In this document: piece after piece, positions 25,714 to 34,579 of the stretch
How positions within the stretch are numbered: the first letter of the stretch is position 1
Layout: each line of letters opens with the position of its first letter
DNA from: Shimwellia blattae DSM 4481 = NBRC 105725
GTDB lineage: Bacteria; Pseudomonadota; Gammaproteobacteria; Enterobacterales; Enterobacteriaceae
Assembly (NCBI RefSeq): GCF_000262305.1
Contig: NC_017910.1
Location: 1,922,001-1,986,000, forward strand
DNA: 64,000 nucleotides
Direction: 5' to 3'
Notes under the pieces: generated by a model
What the model was told of the DNA's origin: nothing
The model's database searches: none
What the model saw: the letters and a program-made list of their open reading frames with translations, nothing else
Made by a program: the position numbers and the translations under genes

Positions 25714-26817
25714 TCAGGCAAAAATCGTCATCAGATAGGCGGCAAACAGCGCCAGATGCGCCGAGCCATTAAGCACGTTAGTGCGCCCGGTTGAGAAGGA
25801 AATATGGCACAGCACCAGTGCTGCACACATCACCACCAGCTCCGGCGCCTCCAGACCAAAGACCAGCTCGTTACCGGTCAGAATGGCGATGATCGTTACA
25901 CAGGGCACGGTCAGTGAAATGGTCGCCAGAACCGAGCCGAAAAACAGATTCATGGCGCGCTGCACCTGGTTATTCAGCACCGCTTTAATGGCCCCGAGCC
26001 CTTCCGGGGAGAGGATCAGCAACGCCACCAGGAAGCCGGTAAAGGCCACCGGCGCATTCAGGGTCGACAGCAGCGACTCCAGCGGGCGGGCGTTCATTTT
26101 GGTGACTGAAATCACCGCCACCAGATGCACAATCAGCCAGGCCGCGTGCCATTTACTGCTGTGGGCAGAGGGCTTACCGTGGTGGGGATCGTCGTCGTCG
26201 CTCTCGTCTTCGTGCTCATAAACAAACAGATTCTGGTGGGTTTTGGTCTGAATCAGCAAAAATACCCCGTACATGGCGGCAGAGATCAGCGCCACCATCA
26301 CGGCCTGGCCGGTGGTAAAATTGCCGCCCGGCAGCGCGGTGGGGAAGACCAGCACAATGATCGCCAGCGGGAAGATGGCCATCAGATACTGTTTAATACC
26401 AAACAGGTTCACATACTGGGTGGCAAATTTCCGCCCGCCCATCAGCAGGGCGAAGCCCACCAGGCCGCCGGTAACGATAGTAATAATGGAGTATAAGGTG
26501 TCGCGCATCAGGGTGGGGGCCGCCTCGCCGGTGGCCATCAGGGCGGAAATCAGGCTGACTTCCAGAATCACCACCGACAGGCTGAGAATAAGTGAACCGT
26601 AAGGCTCCCCCAGACGATGGGCCAGCACGTCCGCGTGGCGTACTACGCTGAACGCACTGCTGAGAATGGCGACCAGCGCCAGTGCGTTAATTCCGATGAT
26701 CCCCGGCAGTGACTGGGTGGAACTCCACAGCACCAGCACCGCCAGGGCGGCTATCGGAAAAATAAGGGATGTTTCCTTATGGCGGGTTTTAACCGCCTCA
26801 CAGGCAGGGGTTGTCAT
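25714..26817 (-). CDS. chaA: Sodium-potassium/proton antiporter ChaA
   Basis: 367 residues (E. coli 366) of the CaCA cation exchanger superfamily. About 11 hydrophobic segments hold the two inverted alpha repeats (GEPYGSLILSLSVVILEVSL and SPEGLGAIKAVLNNQVQRAM), with an acidic loop between them (YEHEDESDDDDPHHGK) typical for the family. It exports Na+, K+ and Ca2+ at alkaline pH. In E. coli it is followed by the divergently placed chaB; no chaB reading frame is found here. Confidence 0.95.
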   Translation of the reverse strand: MTTPACEAVKTRHKETSLIFPIAALAVLVLWSSTQSLPGIIGINALALVAILSSAFSVVRHADVLAHRLGEPYGSLILSLSVVILEVSLISALMATGEAAPTLMRDTLYSIITIVTGGLVGFALLMGGRKFATQYVNLFGIKQYLMAIFPLAIIVLVFPTALPGGNFTTGQAVMVALISAAMYGVFLLIQTKTHQNLFVYEHEDESDDDDPHHGKPSAHSSKWHAAWLIVHLVAVISVTKMNARPLESLLSTLNAPVAFTGFLVALLILSPEGLGAIKAVLNNQVQRAMNLFFGSVLATISLTVPCVTIIAILTGNELVFGLEAPELVVMCAALVLCHISFSTGRTNVLNGSAHLALFAAYLMTIFA

Positions 26818-27312
26818 TGTTGTGCTCCGTATACAACTGGGAATCAGGTGAATTAGTATCTTATTGATAGCACACTAAAATAACAAAAAAATAGCGTCTG
26901 TAATAATTGCTTTACGTAGTTTTACCGCATGTCGCGTTCAGCACTTTCCCGCAAATCTGGCATTTGGTGTTCAGAAATCTGTGCCCGGGGGTGTATTCTG
27001 GTGCCCGGCGGGTTAATTATTCCGCGCCGTGCTTTGTGCCGGGTGGGGATATATTTAGCGGGCCAGTAACGTTATTCAGCTGTTAACTGACGGTAATGCA
27101 GGCCGCGCCAGTGCTGGCGGTAGCAAATTTATACTGTTTTCTTATCAGGCTGTTATTTCTTTATTTTCGTGCCAGGATTAATTAACGGCAACGAATAACA
27201 ATACCAGGCTATCGTGAGACGCCAAATTTCACCGGCCCGGTGCAGGCGTGTATTTTATCTGTGATGGAAAGTAATAAGACAGGGAATCACGTGATCAGGA
27301 GGTAAGTCGTTC
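26818..27312. other. 495-bp intergenic region between chaA and chaC, chaB absent
   Basis: Separates divergent chaA and chaC. No frame resembling the small ChaB protein is present on either strand. It should hold both promoters; only the chaC ribosome site AGGAGG at about 27298 is clear. Confidence 0.6.
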
Positions 27313-28020
27313 GTGTTAACCCGTGATTTTTTGATCAATGCTGACTGTAAAAGCGCCTTCGGGGATATAGATGAATCCCTGCTCTGGAGCCCGGAACAAC
27401 GGGCCGCCTCCCTGGCGGCAACCCTTGCCTGCCGCCCGGATAGCGGGCCGGTATGGATCTTTGGCTACGGCTCGCTGATGTGGAACCCGGCGATGGTCTA
27501 TGATGATGCCTGCACCGGCACCCTGGAAGGCTGGCACCGGGCGTTTTGTCTGCGCCTGACCGCCGGGCGGGGCACGGCCTGCCAGCCCGGGCGTATGCTG
27601 GCCCTGAAACAGGGGGGGCGCACCACGGGCCTGGCTTACCGTATTCCGCAAGAGGATACCGCCCAGGAGCTGACGCTGTTATGGAAGCGCGAGATGATAA
27701 CCGGTTGCTACCTGCCCACCTGGTGCCGGCTGACCCTGGATGATGGCCGGGAGATACACGCGCTGGTGTTTATTATGGATCCGCGCCACCCGCAGTATGA
27801 GGCCGACACCCGGCCCCAGGTTATTGCCCCGCTGATCGCCAGGGCCAGCGGGCCGCTGGGCACCAACGCCCAGTATCTCTTTTCCCTGGAGGCACAGCTT
27901 AAAAAGCTCGGTATGGCCGATGAAAGCCTCGATACCTTAGTGGGGGAGGTGCGGGCGTGTCTGGTGCCGGGAGAGTCCAGCAACTGGCCGCACCCGGGGG
28001 GCGACACCGCGGCAACATAA
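27313..28020 (+). CDS. chaC: Glutathione-specific gamma-glutamylcyclotransferase ChaC
   Basis: 235 residues starting at GTG with AGGAGG about ten bases upstream. Members degrade glutathione to 5-oxoproline and Cys-Gly. The substrate-binding motif VWIFGYGSLMWNP is at about residue 47 and the general-base glutamate lies in LTLLWKREMITGCYLP. The C-terminal part GPLGTNAQYLFSLEAQLKKLG is also conserved. It faces ychN tail to tail. Confidence 0.94.
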   Translation: MLTRDFLINADCKSAFGDIDESLLWSPEQRAASLAATLACRPDSGPVWIFGYGSLMWNPAMVYDDACTGTLEGWHRAFCLRLTAGRGTACQPGRMLALKQGGRTTGLAYRIPQEDTAQELTLLWKREMITGCYLPTWCRLTLDDGREIHALVFIMDPRHPQYEADTRPQVIAPLIARASGPLGTNAQYLFSLEAQLKKLGMADESLDTLVGEVRACLVPGESSNWPHPGGDTAAT

Positions 28021-28036
28021 CAGCGCCCGCGCAGCC

Positions 28037-28390
28037 TCAGAAGGTCAGCACTTTGTCTGCCTCCAGGGTCCACTGGGCCAGCTCAACCAGCGTGCCGATG
28101 GCAACCCCGTCAATCAGCGGCAGGTTGGTTATCCCGCGGCTGTCGGTACAGGTTTTGCACAGTTTCACGGCAATATTCTGGGCGGTGAGGATCTCCAGCA
28201 TTTGCTGAATGTTGTAGCCTTCGGCCGGTTTCTGGCCGTTTAACCCGGCAGTGACCGCGTCTGACATCAGAAATACCCGGAGCTGCGGGCGCGGCTCCTG
28301 CTCACTTAGCGCAATCGCCAGGCGCAGGCTGTTAAACAGTGACTCGTTGCCGTAGGCGGCGCCGTTGGCGATGATGACTATCTTTTGCAT
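28037..28390 (-). CDS. ychN: YchN, DsrE/F-like protein
   Basis: 117 residues, the E. coli length, from the ATG at 28390 with AAGGGA seven bases upstream. A DsrE/DsrF-fold protein (MQKIVIIANGAAYGNESLFN) forming a hexamer in E. coli, with conserved cysteines in VKLCKTCTDSRGI. Family members handle sulfur transfer, but the role of YchN itself is not known. It is divergent from ychO. Confidence 0.94.
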   Translation of the reverse strand: MQKIVIIANGAAYGNESLFNSLRLAIALSEQEPRPQLRVFLMSDAVTAGLNGQKPAEGYNIQQMLEILTAQNIAVKLCKTCTDSRGITNLPLIDGVAIGTLVELAQWTLEADKVLTF

Positions 28391-28634
28391 CAGTAGATCC
28401 CTTGTGAGTGGAAAGGCTGACAGGATACACACAAAAGCGGCGTGGATCTTAATCCGGATCGGTTTCACGGGCGGATAATGTGGTCAGGATGGACAGATAA
28501 TAGCCGAACAGCGCGCATAAACCTGCTACAGGTCGTGGATTTTACGGGTTTTAGCCCCATCACCCGGGAATAGGTTATACTGCGATTAATCGATTCAAAT
28601 CAAAGGTGCTGCGTTCTTACAACGTTCTGAAGAG

Positions 28635-30071
28635 ATGCCATTTTGCCATTCGCTGCCCCGCCTTTTGCTGTTTTGTACTGCGTTTTACTACGCACCGCTT
28701 AGCGTGTTTGCCGCGCCGTTAACGCCTGACCAGCAGGCGGACACACTCCCTGATTTAGGCATTAAAGATGACAGCGGCGACTATGCCCGGCACCTGGCAA
28801 CCATGCTGAAAAGTTTTGGTGAAGCCAGCATGACCGACAACGGGCTGGATACGGGGGAGCAGGCGCGGGTGTTCGCACTCGGGCAACTTAAAGATGTGCT
28901 TGAGCAACAGTTACTGACCCAGACCAGCGATCTGCTGTCGCCCTGGGGTAACGCGACCCTGAACCTGGCGGTGAATAACGAAGGCCAGTTCACCGGCAGT
29001 AACGGCTCTTTTTTCGCCCCGCTGGTGGATAACAACCGCTACCTGACCTGGAGCCAGCTGGGGATGACCTGGCAGGAGCAGGGGGCCGTGGCAAACTGGG
29101 GGGTTGGTCAGCGCTGGATCCAGGGCAACTGGCTACTGGGTTACAACACCTTCTACGACCGCCAGTTTGCCGACAGCCTGAGCCGGGCCGGGGTCGGGGC
29201 CGAAGCCTGGGGGGAGTATTTACGCTTCTCTGCCAACTATTACCACCCGCTTTCTGGCTGGTCCCGTAAGGGGGGCGTTCAGGAGCAGCGCATGGCGCAG
29301 GGCTACGATGTCAGCGCCCGGGCCTGGCTGCCGTTTTACCGCTATATCAATACCAGCCTGAGCCTGGAGCAGTATTTTGGTAACCGGGTGGATCTGTTTA
29401 ACAACGGCACCGGGGCGAAAGATCCGCTGGCGGTGAATCTCGGGCTCAGTTATACCCCGGTGCCGCTGGTCACGATTACCGCCCAGCATAAATATGGTGA
29501 GAGCGGTAACAGCCAGGATAACCTGGCGCTGAAGCTCAATTACCGGTTTGGTGTCCCGCTGGACAAGCAGCTTTCTGCCTCTGAGGTGGCCGCCAGCCGC
29601 TCACTGCGCGGCAGCCGCTATGACACGGTAGAGCGTATTGATGTCCCGGTTGTGGCGTATCGCCAGCGTAAAACCCTGTCGGCATTTCTGGCCACCCCCC
29701 CCTGGGATGTTCAGCCCGGTGAATCCGTGGTGCTGAAGCTCCAGGTGGTGGCGCCCGCCGGGATCCGCAGCATTACCTGGCAGGGGGATATTCAGGCGCT
29801 GAGCCTGACGCCGGGGGCCGATAACCACAGCACCGAAGGCTGGAGCATTATTATGCCCCGCTGGAACGATAACCCGGGGGCCGCCAATAGCTGGCAGATC
29901 TCGGCCATCATTGAGGATAACAACGGCCGCCGGGTCACCAGTAACTGGATAACCCTGCAACTGCAGGCGCCGCTGACCCACTGGCCTGCGGCGGATGACC
30001 GTTACCGCTTGCCGTCTGAACCGTTAAAAGATCCGCTCCTGGTGAACCCAGACGGCAGCTTCAACCCGTGA
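28635..30071 (+). CDS. ychO: Invasin-like outer-membrane protein YchO (inverse autotransporter barrel)
   Basis: 478 residues. A signal peptide (LLLFCTAFYYAPLSVFAAPL) is followed by the intimin/invasin-type beta-barrel domain, recognisable by WGNATLNLAVNNEGQFTGSN, GVGQRWIQGNWLLGYNTFYD and VNLGLSYTPVPLVTITAQHK. About 130 C-terminal residues form a single Ig-like module (GESVVLKLQVVAPAGIRSIT). It lacks the long adhesive repeats of true invasins. The 3' end overlaps the convergent narL gene by 48 bp. The function in E. coli is only loosely tied to adhesion and biofilm. Confidence 0.92.
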   Translation: MPFCHSLPRLLLFCTAFYYAPLSVFAAPLTPDQQADTLPDLGIKDDSGDYARHLATMLKSFGEASMTDNGLDTGEQARVFALGQLKDVLEQQLLTQTSDLLSPWGNATLNLAVNNEGQFTGSNGSFFAPLVDNNRYLTWSQLGMTWQEQGAVANWGVGQRWIQGNWLLGYNTFYDRQFADSLSRAGVGAEAWGEYLRFSANYYHPLSGWSRKGGVQEQRMAQGYDVSARAWLPFYRYINTSLSLEQYFGNRVDLFNNGTGAKDPLAVNLGLSYTPVPLVTITAQHKYGESGNSQDNLALKLNYRFGVPLDKQLSASEVAASRSLRGSRYDTVERIDVPVVAYRQRKTLSAFLATPPWDVQPGESVVLKLQVVAPAGIRSITWQGDIQALSLTPGADNHSTEGWSIIMPRWNDNPGAANSWQISAIIEDNNGRRVTSNWITLQLQAPLTHWPAADDRYRLPSEPLKDPLLVNPDGSFNP

Positions 30072-30674
30072 TTTGAGTTTCATTTTCTTCAGCAGGTGTT
30101 TGACGTGCACTTTTACGGTGCTTTCGGTGATGTCGAGCCGCCGGGCAATCATCTTATTGGGCAGCCCCTGGGCAATCAGCCGCAGAATGTCTTTCTCCCG
30201 GGGGGTCAGCAGGCTGATTTCCCGCTCTGAGGTGGCCCGGTTGGCGCGCAGGCTGGCGGCCAGCACTGGTGTGAGGGTTTCGCTGAGCACCATCTCGCCC
30301 GCTGCCGCCTGTTGCAGGGCTTTGAGCAACTCTTCCGGCTCCATATCCTTGAGCAGGTAGCCATCGGCACCGCGCTTAAGGGCGGAGACCACATCCTCTT
30401 CGTGGTTAGAGACGCTGAACACCACAACCCGCCCGGACAGGGGCTTTTCCCGCAGGTGATCAAGGGTTTCCAGACCATTCATTCCGGGCATATTGAGATC
30501 GAGTAATATCAGGTCCGGGTCGAGGCTTTCCGCCAGTTCGACCCCCAGCTGACCATTACCGGCCTCACCGACAACGCACAGCCCCGGGGCCATACTGATC
30601 AGCTGTTTTACGCCGGTGCGCAGCATAGGATGATCATCAATCAGCAGAATCGTGGCTGCTTCCTGGTTATTCAT
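30024..30674 (-). CDS. narL: Nitrate/nitrite response regulator NarL
   Basis: 216 residues, as in E. coli. The receiver domain has acidic residues D13-D14, the phosphorylated Asp59 in LILLDLNMPGMNG and the conserved lysine in GADGYLLKDM. A LuxR-type helix-turn-helix fills the C-terminal 65 residues (LLTPREKDILRLIAQGLPNK). NarL receives phosphate from NarX and activates narG and narK under nitrate while repressing fermentative genes. It lies just after narX on the same strand. Confidence 0.97.
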   Translation of the reverse strand: MNNQEAATILLIDDHPMLRTGVKQLISMAPGLCVVGEAGNGQLGVELAESLDPDLILLDLNMPGMNGLETLDHLREKPLSGRVVVFSVSNHEEDVVSALKRGADGYLLKDMEPEELLKALQQAAAGEMVLSETLTPVLAASLRANRATSEREISLLTPREKDILRLIAQGLPNKMIARRLDITESTVKVHVKHLLKKMKLKSRVEAAVWVHQERIF

Positions 30675-30689
30675 GGGTGTACTCCTGTG

Positions 30690-32462
30690 TTAGGAAGATT
30701 GGCCGTCGGGGGTGAAGGTCACACACACTTCGGTGCCCCCTTGCGGGCGTGGCTGTATCTGGCAATTTCCCTTCAGGGTATGTGCCCGGTCACGCATAAT
30801 AATTAATCCATAATGGTTGCGGCGCTCACCGTTTTCCGGGATTCCGCAGCCGTTATCGGTCACGCTCAGTTTCACCTGCTTGCCCTCCATCACGGCGCTG
30901 ATGTTAACCGCGCTGGCCCCGGCATGTTTCAGGGTGTTATTCAGAGCTTCACGCACAATTTGTACCAGATGGATTGCCTGATTAGAGGGCACCAGCCGCG
31001 AGGGCAGCTGATAATCCAGGGTAACCGCAAAGCCGAGTTTTTCGCTGAACTCTTCACAGCAGGCTTCCAGGGCCGGGCGTAACCCGGGCTCGCTGAGCTG
31101 CAGGCGGAAAGTGGTCAGCAACTCGCGAAGCTGGCGCCATGAGCTGTTGAGCTCGTTACGGATCTGCCCCAGCAGCTCGCGGCTGGCCTCCGGCATGTCT
31201 CCCCCCTGCATTTGCAGGCAACTGACCTGCATCTTCATACAGGAGAGGGACTGGGCTATCGAGTCATGCAGCTCGCGGGCAATGGCGGAGCGCTCCTCCA
31301 TCACCATCAGCTGCTGCTGGCGCTCGGAGTGGCGCTCCAGGGCGAGGGTTGAGGTGAGCTGCTCCATCAGGGTTTCAACCAGCAGTTGCTGATCCTGGTT
31401 GAGCACATTCCCCTCCGGGAGCTGCGCCAGGACCAGCCCGTACTGATTCTGGCTATCCGTCAGGCGCCATTTACAGGGGGTGGCATTAGGCAACACTGTT
31501 GGCACGCTGCGCGGGCAGAGCTGGCAGCCGCGATCGTAGCAGTCTTTGCCGGGCTGCAAAGAGAACTCCTGATAGTGCTCTTCGTCTTCATGTTCGTAGA
31601 CCCGCATTTCAAGGTTGCGCAGCGGGGTAAATTTTTGCAGCTCATTGAGCACCGGGGTGACCCGCTGGCAAAAATCCGCCTGGGAGTGTAGCTGGCGGTT
31701 TGCCCAGTACAGGAAGGAGAGCACCCGGTTTTTATGCTCCAGACGGGCGGTCTTTTCCGCGACCCGGGCTTCGAGGCTGGCGTAGCTCTCTGCCAGCTCG
31801 CTGGACATGCTGTTCAGGGCCGCCCCGAGGGTGGCCATCTCATTGCGCCCGCTTATCTGCGCCCGCCGGGTAAAATCCCGGTGCCCCACGGCGGTGGCGA
31901 TAGTCATCAGCTGGCGCCAGGGTTGCAGCAGGCGCTTATGCAGCCAGACAATGGTAAACAGAAAAAGCACCACCACCAGCAGCGCCATCACCAGTTGCAA
32001 CATAACCACATGCTGCATCCGCTGTTCGGTCTGCTGATCAAAGGCGGTGACCAGCTCATCAATGCGCGCCACATAATGGGCCACCTGAACCTCAACCTCG
32101 CGCTGGTTGTGCGCCGCCTTGAGTGCCGGTGCCAGCTCCTGCTCCCAGCAGATCTTCAGCGACTGGAGCTTCGCCCGCTGGTGATCGTTACTGGCGGCCC
32201 TGGCCAGCTCGTCGCTGTTGACGGTGTTGCTCATTTCATCAAGCAGAGCATTACTGGCCGGGGTCAGGGGAACGGCCGCCAGCAGGCGGTAGCTCTGCAT
32301 TCGCAGGGAGCCGGCTTTGTTGATGGCGTGGGCACTTCCCTGGATGCCGTTTCCCAGCCAGCTGGCCGTTCCCAGTGCCGCAACACCCAGCACAGCCAGG
32401 AGCAGGACAATCAGCACCAGCTGGTTAACCAGGCTCAGCGGTGAGAGAAGACGCTTCAACAT
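30690..32462 (-). CDS. narX: Nitrate/nitrite sensor histidine kinase NarX
   Basis: 590 residues from the ATG at 32462 (E. coli 598, starting MLKR in the same place). The periplasmic sensing region between two membrane helices keeps the P-box INKAGSLRMQSYRLLAAVPL that binds nitrate. HAMP follows, then the cysteine cluster CYDRGCQLC of the central module. The HPK7-type dimerisation motif ERSAIARELHDSIAQSLSCM carries the phosphorylated histidine, and the ATPase has DNGCGIPENG. It is divergent from narK and transcribed with narL. Confidence 0.96.
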   Translation of the reverse strand: MLKRLLSPLSLVNQLVLIVLLLAVLGVAALGTASWLGNGIQGSAHAINKAGSLRMQSYRLLAAVPLTPASNALLDEMSNTVNSDELARAASNDHQRAKLQSLKICWEQELAPALKAAHNQREVEVQVAHYVARIDELVTAFDQQTEQRMQHVVMLQLVMALLVVVLFLFTIVWLHKRLLQPWRQLMTIATAVGHRDFTRRAQISGRNEMATLGAALNSMSSELAESYASLEARVAEKTARLEHKNRVLSFLYWANRQLHSQADFCQRVTPVLNELQKFTPLRNLEMRVYEHEDEEHYQEFSLQPGKDCYDRGCQLCPRSVPTVLPNATPCKWRLTDSQNQYGLVLAQLPEGNVLNQDQQLLVETLMEQLTSTLALERHSERQQQLMVMEERSAIARELHDSIAQSLSCMKMQVSCLQMQGGDMPEASRELLGQIRNELNSSWRQLRELLTTFRLQLSEPGLRPALEACCEEFSEKLGFAVTLDYQLPSRLVPSNQAIHLVQIVREALNNTLKHAGASAVNISAVMEGKQVKLSVTDNGCGIPENGERRNHYGLIIMRDRAHTLKGNCQIQPRPQGGTEVCVTFTPDGQSS

Positions 32463-32576
32463 GACGGCGGAAGACTCCATTAAGATAATGAGATTGCGGT
32501 TATTTTCACCTGTAGCCAGGAGTATACCCATACCCCCAAGGAATTACCTCTTAATTGACCGTGGGTGTATTCTGGC

Positions 32577-32592
32577 TACCCGGATAAGGGTA
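32577..32592. promoter_or_regulatory. NarL-type 7-2-7 site in the narX-narK intergenic region
   Basis: TACCCGG-AT-AAGGGTA is an inverted pair of NarL heptamers with the 2-base spacing NarL prefers. Further heptamer-like TACCCAT, TACCCCC and TACCTCT lie at about 32524-32551. In E. coli narK is strongly NarL-activated from several upstream heptamers. Confidence 0.65.
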
Positions 32593-32693
32593 GGGCGTTT
32601 CATGCATGTGATTATCCTCGCTTTTCTGGCATTTCCGGGCTACTCACTTGGGATAACAGGAAGAAACCGCCCGCGCCTGAACCTGAATAACCA

Positions 32694-32707
32694 TTGATAT
32701 ACATCAA
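32694..32707 (+). promoter_or_regulatory. FNR box upstream of narK
   Basis: TTGATATACATCAA is a perfect FNR consensus (TTGAT-N4-ATCAA) centred 67 bp upstream of the narK start codon. A centre at -41.5 would put transcription start near 32742. Confidence 0.85.
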
Positions 32708-32767
32708 CTTATATTCACCACCACTGCCTATCGTGGCGGTGTATTTCATTACAAATTTGAGGTGTAT

Positions 32768-34162
32768 ATGAGTCAGTCCTCTGTTGCAGAACCGGCCTCT
32801 GGTAAAGTCATTACCGACTGGCGGCCGGAAGATCCTGATTTTTGGCTAACCAAAGGCCACCGTATTGCCAGCCGGAACCTGTGGATTTCCGTACCCTGCC
32901 TGTTACTGGCATTCTGTGTCTGGTTATTATTCAGCACCGTGTCGGTCAGCCTGAACAAAGTGGGATTTCAGTTTACAACCGATCAGCTGTTTATGCTGAC
33001 CGCGCTGCCGTCGGTTTCCGGCGCGCTGCTGCGGGTGCCTTACTCTTTTATGGTGCCGCTGATGGGCGGTCGCCGCTGGACGGCCCTGAGCACCGGGATC
33101 CTGGTTATCCCCTGTATCTGGTTAGGGCTGGCTATCCGCGACACCTCAACCTCCTATAACACGTTTATTGTTATTGCGCTGCTGTGCGGCTTTGCCGGGG
33201 CGAACTTTGCTTCCAGCATGGCGAATATCAGCTTCTTCTTCCCTAAAGCCAAACAGGGCGGGGCACTGGGAATTAACGGTGGCCTGGGGAATATGGGGGT
33301 CAGCGTAATGCAGCTGGTTGCCCCGTTTGCCATCTCTATGGGGATGTTTGCGTTTTTAGGCACCGGGGAAGGCACCGTGCAGCCGGACGGCTCCCATCTA
33401 TTCCTCGAAAACGCAGCCTGGGTCTGGGTGCCGCCGCTGGTGATTTTCACCCTGGCCGCCTGGTTTGGTATGAACGATATTGCCGCCTCTAAGGCTTCCA
33501 TTAGCGAGCAGCTGCCGGTGCTTAAGCGCGGGCATTTGTGGATCCTCAGCCTGCTGTATCTGGCAACATTCGGCTCTTTTATCGGTTTCTCTGCCGGGTT
33601 TGCCATGCTCTCCAGAACCCAGTTCCCGCAGGTGAATATTCAGTATTTTGCTTTCTTCGGGCCGTTTATCGGTGCGTTGGCCCGTTCTGCGGGTGGGGCG
33701 ATTTCTGACCGTCTTGGCGGCGTGCGCGTAACCCTGGTGAACTTTATCCTGATGGCGGCCTTCAGCGCGCTGTTATTTATGACGCTGCCTTCTGCCGGGG
33801 TTGAGGGTAACTTTATCGCCTTCTTTGGTGTCTTTATGCTGCTGTTCCTGACCTCTGGCCTGGGGAGCGGCTCCACCTTCCAGATGATTTCGGTCATTTT
33901 CCGCAAGCTGACCATTGACCGGATCAAAGCGCAGGGCGGAAGTGACGCTCTGGCCCAGCGTGAAGCGGCCACGGAAACCGCAGCGGCACTGGGCTTTATT
34001 TCAGCCATTGGCGCGATAGGCGGGTTCTTTATTCCGAAGGCGTTCGGGACATCACTGGAAATGACCGGCTCACCGGCCGGGGCGATGAAAATCTTCCTGA
34101 TCTTTTACATTGCCTGTGTGGCGATCACCTGGCTGGTGTATGGCCGCAAGGCACACAAGTAA
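32768..34162 (+). CDS. narK: Nitrate/nitrite transporter NarK
   Basis: 464 residues from the ATG at 32768, chosen because GAGG lies five bases upstream; another ATG at 32762 is in frame. A 12-helix major facilitator of the nitrate/nitrite porter family. Both nitrate-signature motifs are seen: GFAGANFASSMANISFFFPK with GALGINGGLGNMGVSVMQL, and FLTSGLGSGSTFQMISVIFR. Substrate-binding arginines lie in LRVPYSF and KTQFP-like LSRTQFPQ regions. It moves nitrate in and nitrite out, feeding NarGHI encoded next. Confidence 0.97.
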   Translation: MSQSSVAEPASGKVITDWRPEDPDFWLTKGHRIASRNLWISVPCLLLAFCVWLLFSTVSVSLNKVGFQFTTDQLFMLTALPSVSGALLRVPYSFMVPLMGGRRWTALSTGILVIPCIWLGLAIRDTSTSYNTFIVIALLCGFAGANFASSMANISFFFPKAKQGGALGINGGLGNMGVSVMQLVAPFAISMGMFAFLGTGEGTVQPDGSHLFLENAAWVWVPPLVIFTLAAWFGMNDIAASKASISEQLPVLKRGHLWILSLLYLATFGSFIGFSAGFAMLSRTQFPQVNIQYFAFFGPFIGALARSAGGAISDRLGGVRVTLVNFILMAAFSALLFMTLPSAGVEGNFIAFFGVFMLLFLTSGLGSGSTFQMISVIFRKLTIDRIKAQGGSDALAQREAATETAAALGFISAIGAIGGFFIPKAFGTSLEMTGSPAGAMKIFLIFYIACVAITWLVYGRKAHK

Positions 34163-34186
34163 TAGTCCCGTTATTCTGAGTCTGTT

Positions 34187-34212
34187 AAACGCGGCCCCGG
34201 CCGCGTTTTTTT
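34187..34212 (+). terminator. narK terminator
   Basis: AAACGCGGCC / GGCCGCGTTT hairpin followed by a T-run, 24 bp after the narK stop. It separates narK from the narGHJI operon. Confidence 0.88.
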
Positions 34213-34579
34213 ATCTGGTTTGCTGCCTGGTCATGGGGACTTACGGGTGATGTTATTAGTTACAACATACTTATTAAGTGTGACAACGGGTGCCCGGGCA
34301 AACACCCTGCAAAAACAGCGGCCTACCACTTAATACCCGCCGGGTTACCTTTTCACTATAAAAAATAGTGTTAATTTATAAAAATCCTTAAAAATCATCA
34401 TGATGTGCACGATTTTTCTATGCCTATTTAGTGGTATTTGCCTTTTTTATCAACGTGATAAAGCCCGGTGCGGTTGATCATTGTCAATTCCCGGTCCGGT
34501 TCGGGGGATTACCTTGCTGTTAACTCCAGCAATGTCGACTTTTACAGAGAGCCACAGGCTCCACATCAGGAGAATCCCG
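34213..34579. other. narG promoter region
   Basis: About 370 bp without a gene, AT-rich around 34360-34440 with A/T tracts suited to IHF-type bending, as in E. coli where IHF and distant NarL sites act together. The FNR box at 34474-34487 and the narG ribosome site AGGAG at about 34568 are its clear signals. Confidence 0.55.
34474..34487 (+). promoter_or_regulatory. FNR box upstream of narG
   Basis: TTGATCATTGTCAA matches the FNR consensus except for one base in the right half (GTCAA). It lies about 100 bp upstream of the narG start, the same arrangement as in E. coli. Confidence 0.8.
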
